Source: Parelaphostrongylus tenuis
Taxonomy: Eukaryota > Nematoda > Chromadorea > Rhabditida > Metastrongylidae
Assembly (NCBI GenBank): GCA_019055375.1
Contig: JAHQIW010001527.1
Span: 62,001 to 126,000, forward strand
DNA: 64,000 nt
Direction of reading: 5' to 3'
Part shown: piece after piece, positions 60,707-64,000 of the stretch
How the letters are laid out: each line of letters starts with the position of its first letter
Position numbering within the stretch: position 1 is the first letter of the stretch
The notes under the pieces: generated by a model
Seen by the model: only the letters and a program-made list of their open reading frames with translations
Told to the model about the DNA's origin: nothing
The model's database searches: none
Translations under genes and position numbers: made by a program

Positions 60707-60749
60707 GCCCGGCTGACGAGTCTGTAAGGACGAAACACGTGTATCGGGC
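60707..60749 (+). ncRNA. Type I hammerhead ribozyme motif, intact (GUA site)
   Basis: Stem I GCCCGG/TCGGGC; CTGACGA (position 7 is free in the consensus); GTCT-GTAA-GGAC; GAAA; ACAC/GTGT; triplet GUA. All required positions are satisfied. Confidence 0.88.
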
Positions 60750-60816
60750 TGTACAAGAGCCCTTACCAGAGCACTGACAAGTTGGCTTAAATAATAATGA
60801 AAGGATCTATTGGAAT

Positions 60817-61122
60817 ATGAGTATTGATAAGAAAGAAGGATCATCACACTCAATGATTGTTGTAGATGATCATTTTGAGGCGAAAATCGAAGTTGGTTTA
60901 TGGTTTGGATTTGCAGATAAATTTTCCGTTTACTGTTCAGCAGTAGTCTATCATTTGCAGGACACTGGAATGTGGAAAATCCGAATGAACGAGGGCAACA
61001 TAAAGAGAATGACACCAAAGGGTTTTGCTCTGATCTTTCGTTCAAGAAGAGAAATTTTTCTTACTATCATTATGACATCAATTGAAAAATCATCCTATTC
61101 GGCAGCCGACGATATCTACTAA
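60817..61122 (+). CDS. Small ORF of unknown origin (R1b)
   Basis: 101 codons, the R1b counterpart of the ORF at 39,432. The frame stays open beyond the R1a stop. No recognised domain, signal peptide or membrane segment. Confidence 0.2.
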   Translation: MSIDKKEGSSHSMIVVDDHFEAKIEVGLWFGFADKFSVYCSAVVYHLQDTGMWKIRMNEGNIKRMTPKGFALIFRSRREIFLTIIMTSIEKSSYSAADDIY

Positions 61123-61293
61123 CTTGTGTAAGCCAATATGGAGCACTCAAACCCTTGCGAAAGCCGAAATTGCTTGGAGATGGAATATGGTAGCTACACT
61201 GATTTTTTTGTCGGTGATTTTTTTGTCGGCGTCGATTTCTTTGTGTGTAGGGGTTAATCCCCTTGCAAGGAATTGGCTGAATCGAAGTGCACC

Positions 61294-61336
61294 GTGCTAC
61301 TAATGAGGCTGTAATGCCGAAACACGTATCTAGCAC
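61294..61336 (+). ncRNA. Hammerhead ribozyme motif with G5 lost
   Basis: Stem I GTGCTA/TAGCAC and stem II GGCT-GTAA-TGCC are good and GAAA is present, but the core reads CTAATGA. The essential G5 is A, predicting loss of cleavage. It belongs to the same subfamily as the 13.3/16.4-kb foldbacks (GTGCTA stem I). Confidence 0.75.
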
Positions 61337-61349
61337 TGTAGTGCCATAT

Positions 61350-62570
61350 CCGGGCTCAAGATAGGCTTAAGATATGTTGGTGGACTTATTGTAGTGATTA
61401 AAAAATTTTCAACTCTTTGTTCTACACAGTTCAAGTGAACGTTATTCAGGCCGTTGCGACTCGAAAAACGGATCAGGAAGTTACTACGGGGAGAAAACAC
61501 ACAGAAACTGATAATTTATGCTCAAGAAGACGTCGGTCATAACTCTCTAAAACGACTTATTAGTTTTCGAAATAATTTTTATTTAGCTACAACTTACTCT
61601 ATTCGTATATGGAATTTTTATGTCTTTCATACATTCGGAATATTCATTTTCACTTAATCTTAAGTTGTTATAAATCTATACTAGAATCGGATAAGGAACC
61701 TTTGTGCATTCTGAGCTTCTGAATAAAATTTATCATGGTATTAAGTAAGCAACATTCACTTTCAGATAATTTGGATGTGTTTCATATACTTGGCATGTTG
61801 ATACGTCATGACTTCTGAGCTAGCGCTATCTCTCCGTACAGTTGTTTACCTACCCACTAAAATAAAACCCGTGGCTGCATTCGCTCGAGTATGATCCCTT
61901 ATCAAAGTTATCGTGATTGATAGCCTTTTAAGTGTCATTTCGAGTTCTCTCGGATACTTTTACAGAGAGGTTTTTGAGATAACTGTTAGTGTACACATAT
62001 TTTCTTCTGTTATTCGGGATCGAATAAAGTAGCGACAGCTCTGCTGTACAAAGACTTTTCTTCATACTTTAAGCAATCATTGCAAAGTTTATATTTCTGG
62101 TTACTGCGCTAAGTTGCCGTTCCTTAAAAAGGCTTTTTTCAAAATCTATAAAAGGAGGAAGACATTTGTGTTACGCGCTCGAGTTTCTCTCACAGTACAG
62201 AGCTCATTCTCTAAACTATTACTAACCATATGATACAGTAAGTCTTCGTCATTCCAACACTGTGCTTATTTAATAGAAAGACCGTTTTACTGTAGTGTAG
62301 TAAGAAAAATAAGATCAAGTTTTGTATAGTCAGTGCGCCTATTTGCCCGCTAATCAGCGGTCGGGTGTCTGGCGTCCGTAGACTGGATGCGGTGCTCCGT
62401 ATCGATCGACTGTAGTACGCTGGCGCGTCACATGTGAAGTGTGATTTCTGCAGTTCGATTGGGAATTTTTTCTCCGCTTCGAATGAAACTTGAAATGAAG
62501 CGCATGATCTTGATGCTATACGATTTCTTCTGCACGTTCCTATGCTTTTCGTGCTTTTGATGGAGTAAAA
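61350..62570. other. No gene recognised
   Basis: AT-rich except for a GC-richer island at 62,330-62,470. No supported feature. Confidence 0.4.
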
Positions 62571-62579
62571 GTAGAAGAA

Positions 62580-62745
62580 ATTGTCGGATGTAAAACATAA
62601 TTAATTTTGAGTGTCACAGCGTTATAATAGGACCTTTATAATAAAGGGAACTTGTAGCTCAGTAGGCAGGGATTTGAGATATCGAAAGCTAATTAGCAAT
62701 ATTATAAAGACTTTCTGTTCAGCGAGAGGAGTCGTTTCTTTGTTT
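62580..62745 (+). repeat. Dispersed repeat family P, partial
   Basis: CACAGCGTTATAATAGG then an A-box-like TGTAGCTCAGTAGGCAGGG; matches the right part of the 54,960-55,740 copy. It hints that family P has a tRNA-like segment. Confidence 0.45.
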
Positions 62746-63322
62746 GTTCCAGGATAACGGAGAAGGCCTTTGCACCATGGAAGACTACCAAATTATACTC
62801 TAAATGAGTAATTTATGGGAACAATACGTATGGACGTTGCCTAATTTGAGGTTACGAACGCGCTGGTTTCTTTATAACTTTCGACAAACTGCGATAAGCA
62901 AATGTCATCTGAGTTGAGAACAAAACTGAATTGATACCACCCTGATAAATCCCTCTGCCGGTTTGAGTAATTTGTATGTACTGTTAAAGATGTGTTGGGT
63001 GGGCTAATCAAACAAGCACATTATTGTCAGCGACTGAAAGCTTCTGTGTTGAGCATATTTACGCACTTTTTGCACCCACTCATTCCATACGGTTAGTGTG
63101 ACCTATTAATGCATTTTGAATTAAAAAGGCTGACAGCCTGTCAATGAATTCATTTGTGAAAACTCTTTGCAGATTTATCAAAAGAACGAAGCTTTCATCT
63201 GGCCGACGTTCGCCACAAAAGCTATGATGTGAAAGCAATAGATCGGGAAAGAATTACATGCACAAAATAAATGACTAGAAAGAAATGCACAGCGTAGTTT
63301 TACATATGGCTAGTAACTCACG

Positions 63323-63522
63323 CCATCGCGTAACGTTGATATGAAACCACTTGGAAGATGATTCCAACTGATGAAGAATTGGCAGCAGTTAAAAGTGCAG
63401 CTTGGGCGTCCAATGTCATCATAGCTACTGCTTTGGTGATGGAAATAGTCTGCTAGTCCATTACCATCACGACGAGTAACAAAGTCATTTGGCTGTCCAA
63501 GAGGTCCTATTCGTCCTCCTAC
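63323..63522 (-). pseudogene. Degenerate paralogue of the 58,271 exon, or a separate exon
   Basis: Minus strand: TTATGCAG acceptor near 63,523 and GTGAGT donor at 63,322. One frame gives TISITKAVAMMTLDAQAALL, similar in pattern to the ITIAKEQAVIMANFAVIVGL of the 58-kb exon, but has upstream stops. Another frame, open across the whole interval, gives GGRIGPLGQPNDFVTRRDG. Which is real, if either, cannot be settled here. Confidence 0.3.
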
Positions 63523-63627
63523 TGCATAAAGGCACAGATCTCATGGACTGACGTCCGACCACTCTCCTTCATCTTGTCGGACTCATCAATGCAAACTAAC
63601 CTTAGTTATCGAATCATAAATCGTAAT

Positions 63628-63832
63628 ACAGCCGCGATCCATCAACTGAGAAGTGGTAATGGCCCAGTGTCACTTTACACTCTGCTGTCACCACGTGCGC
63701 CTCCCTCCTTACTTCAAAGCAGGGCTTGATGTGAGGCATGGGCCACTGACGAGGAGAGCGAGACACCCGAAACACGCGTGTATGGCTCTGGCGCAAGAAC
63801 CTCGGTAAGGTTCAAACATTCCTAACAGTCAT
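63628..63832 (+). mobile_element. SINE-like family S with hammerhead motif
   Basis: Related to 30,285-30,482 and to the ~280-bp repeats flanking the RTE element (shared CGCCTCCCTCCTT and GGGCTTGATGTG). It carries a ribozyme at 63,741. The corresponding position in the RTE-flanking copies has lost the core. Confidence 0.6.
63741..63787 (+). ncRNA. Type I hammerhead ribozyme motif, plausible
   Basis: Stem I GGCCA/TGGCT (one G-U); CTGACGA; a longer, weaker stem II (GG..G...C.CC); GAAA; stem III ACACG/CGTGT; triplet GUA. Stem II is the least certain part. Confidence 0.7.
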
Positions 63833-64000
63833 GTGGAATGAATTTTTAATACAGTTTCTTTGTTAATTTGCAAATGAGAACTGAGTAAATTTTAAGAGCC
63901 AATGCTCCCTCTTCCTTCAGTGATCATTTCATCAGTGAGAGAATCCTTCAGCAGCGATCAGACCAACTCCTGTATTGATGTTCACGCTGAAAGCTTTTCT

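Larger units (their letters stand above)
59363..61202 (+). repeat. Direct repeat R1, copy b
   Basis: Second copy of the 37,659-39,855 repeat, 21.7 kb downstream, with a single hammerhead unit at 60,707. Confidence 0.85.

Noticed and set aside
63540..63610. Minus-strand TGATGAGTCCGACAAGATGAA as a hammerhead
   Set aside because: The first core base is lost, no GAAA is present, and stem I cannot be built.

Overview
The window looks like nuclear DNA of a nematode, most probably a strongylid (hookworm-like, clade V). It is AT-rich, exons are tiny, introns use GTRAGT-like donors and TTTTCAG/TTTTAAG-like acceptors, and the DNA is packed with decayed mariner, piggyBac and RTE-type non-LTR elements. 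The species call is inference. There are no bacterial operons, no clear functional tRNA or rRNA genes and no CRISPR array. || Positions 1-29,703 form one large imperfect palindrome: arm A (1-13,462) and arm B (16,310-29,703) are reverse complements at very roughly 88-90% identity by eye, around a 2.8-kb spacer. Each arm carries one copy of the same gene, head to head. I reconstruct eight exons with identical lengths in both arms (92+94+96+129+98+117+100+231 coding bases) and an open 318-residue frame. The protein has a short basic N-terminus, a coiled coil and a C-terminal cytospin/smoothelin-type calponin-homology (CH) domain. Its introns hold mariner and piggyBac relics, a tRNA-derived SINE and MITEs that were present before the duplication. 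|| Positions 29.7-37.7 kb are mostly non-genic: SINE and MITE pieces, a TTAA/CCCT-type MITE, a TA microsatellite and about seven copies of a 188-bp tandem repeat. || Positions 37.7-61.2 kb are nested. An outer direct repeat (37.66-39.86 and 59.36-61.20 kb) carries a decayed mariner transposase. It encloses an inner inverted repeat (42.2-43.9 and 55.9-57.7 kb), which encloses unassigned ORFs and a decayed RTE retrotransposon with ~280-bp direct repeats at its ends. A probable multi-exon gene of unknown function ends near 57.8 kb on the minus strand. || The most unusual signal is a family of type I hammerhead ribozyme motifs (CUGANGA core, GNRA-capped stem II, GAAA, a loop-less palindromic stem III and an NUH site, closed by a complementary stem I). 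About thirteen copies, five or six with intact cores, occur in ~300-320-bp repeat units that are tandem dimers or foldbacks, including at both inner edges of the palindrome. This resembles metazoan retrozyme-like repeats and may be the undescribed system here.
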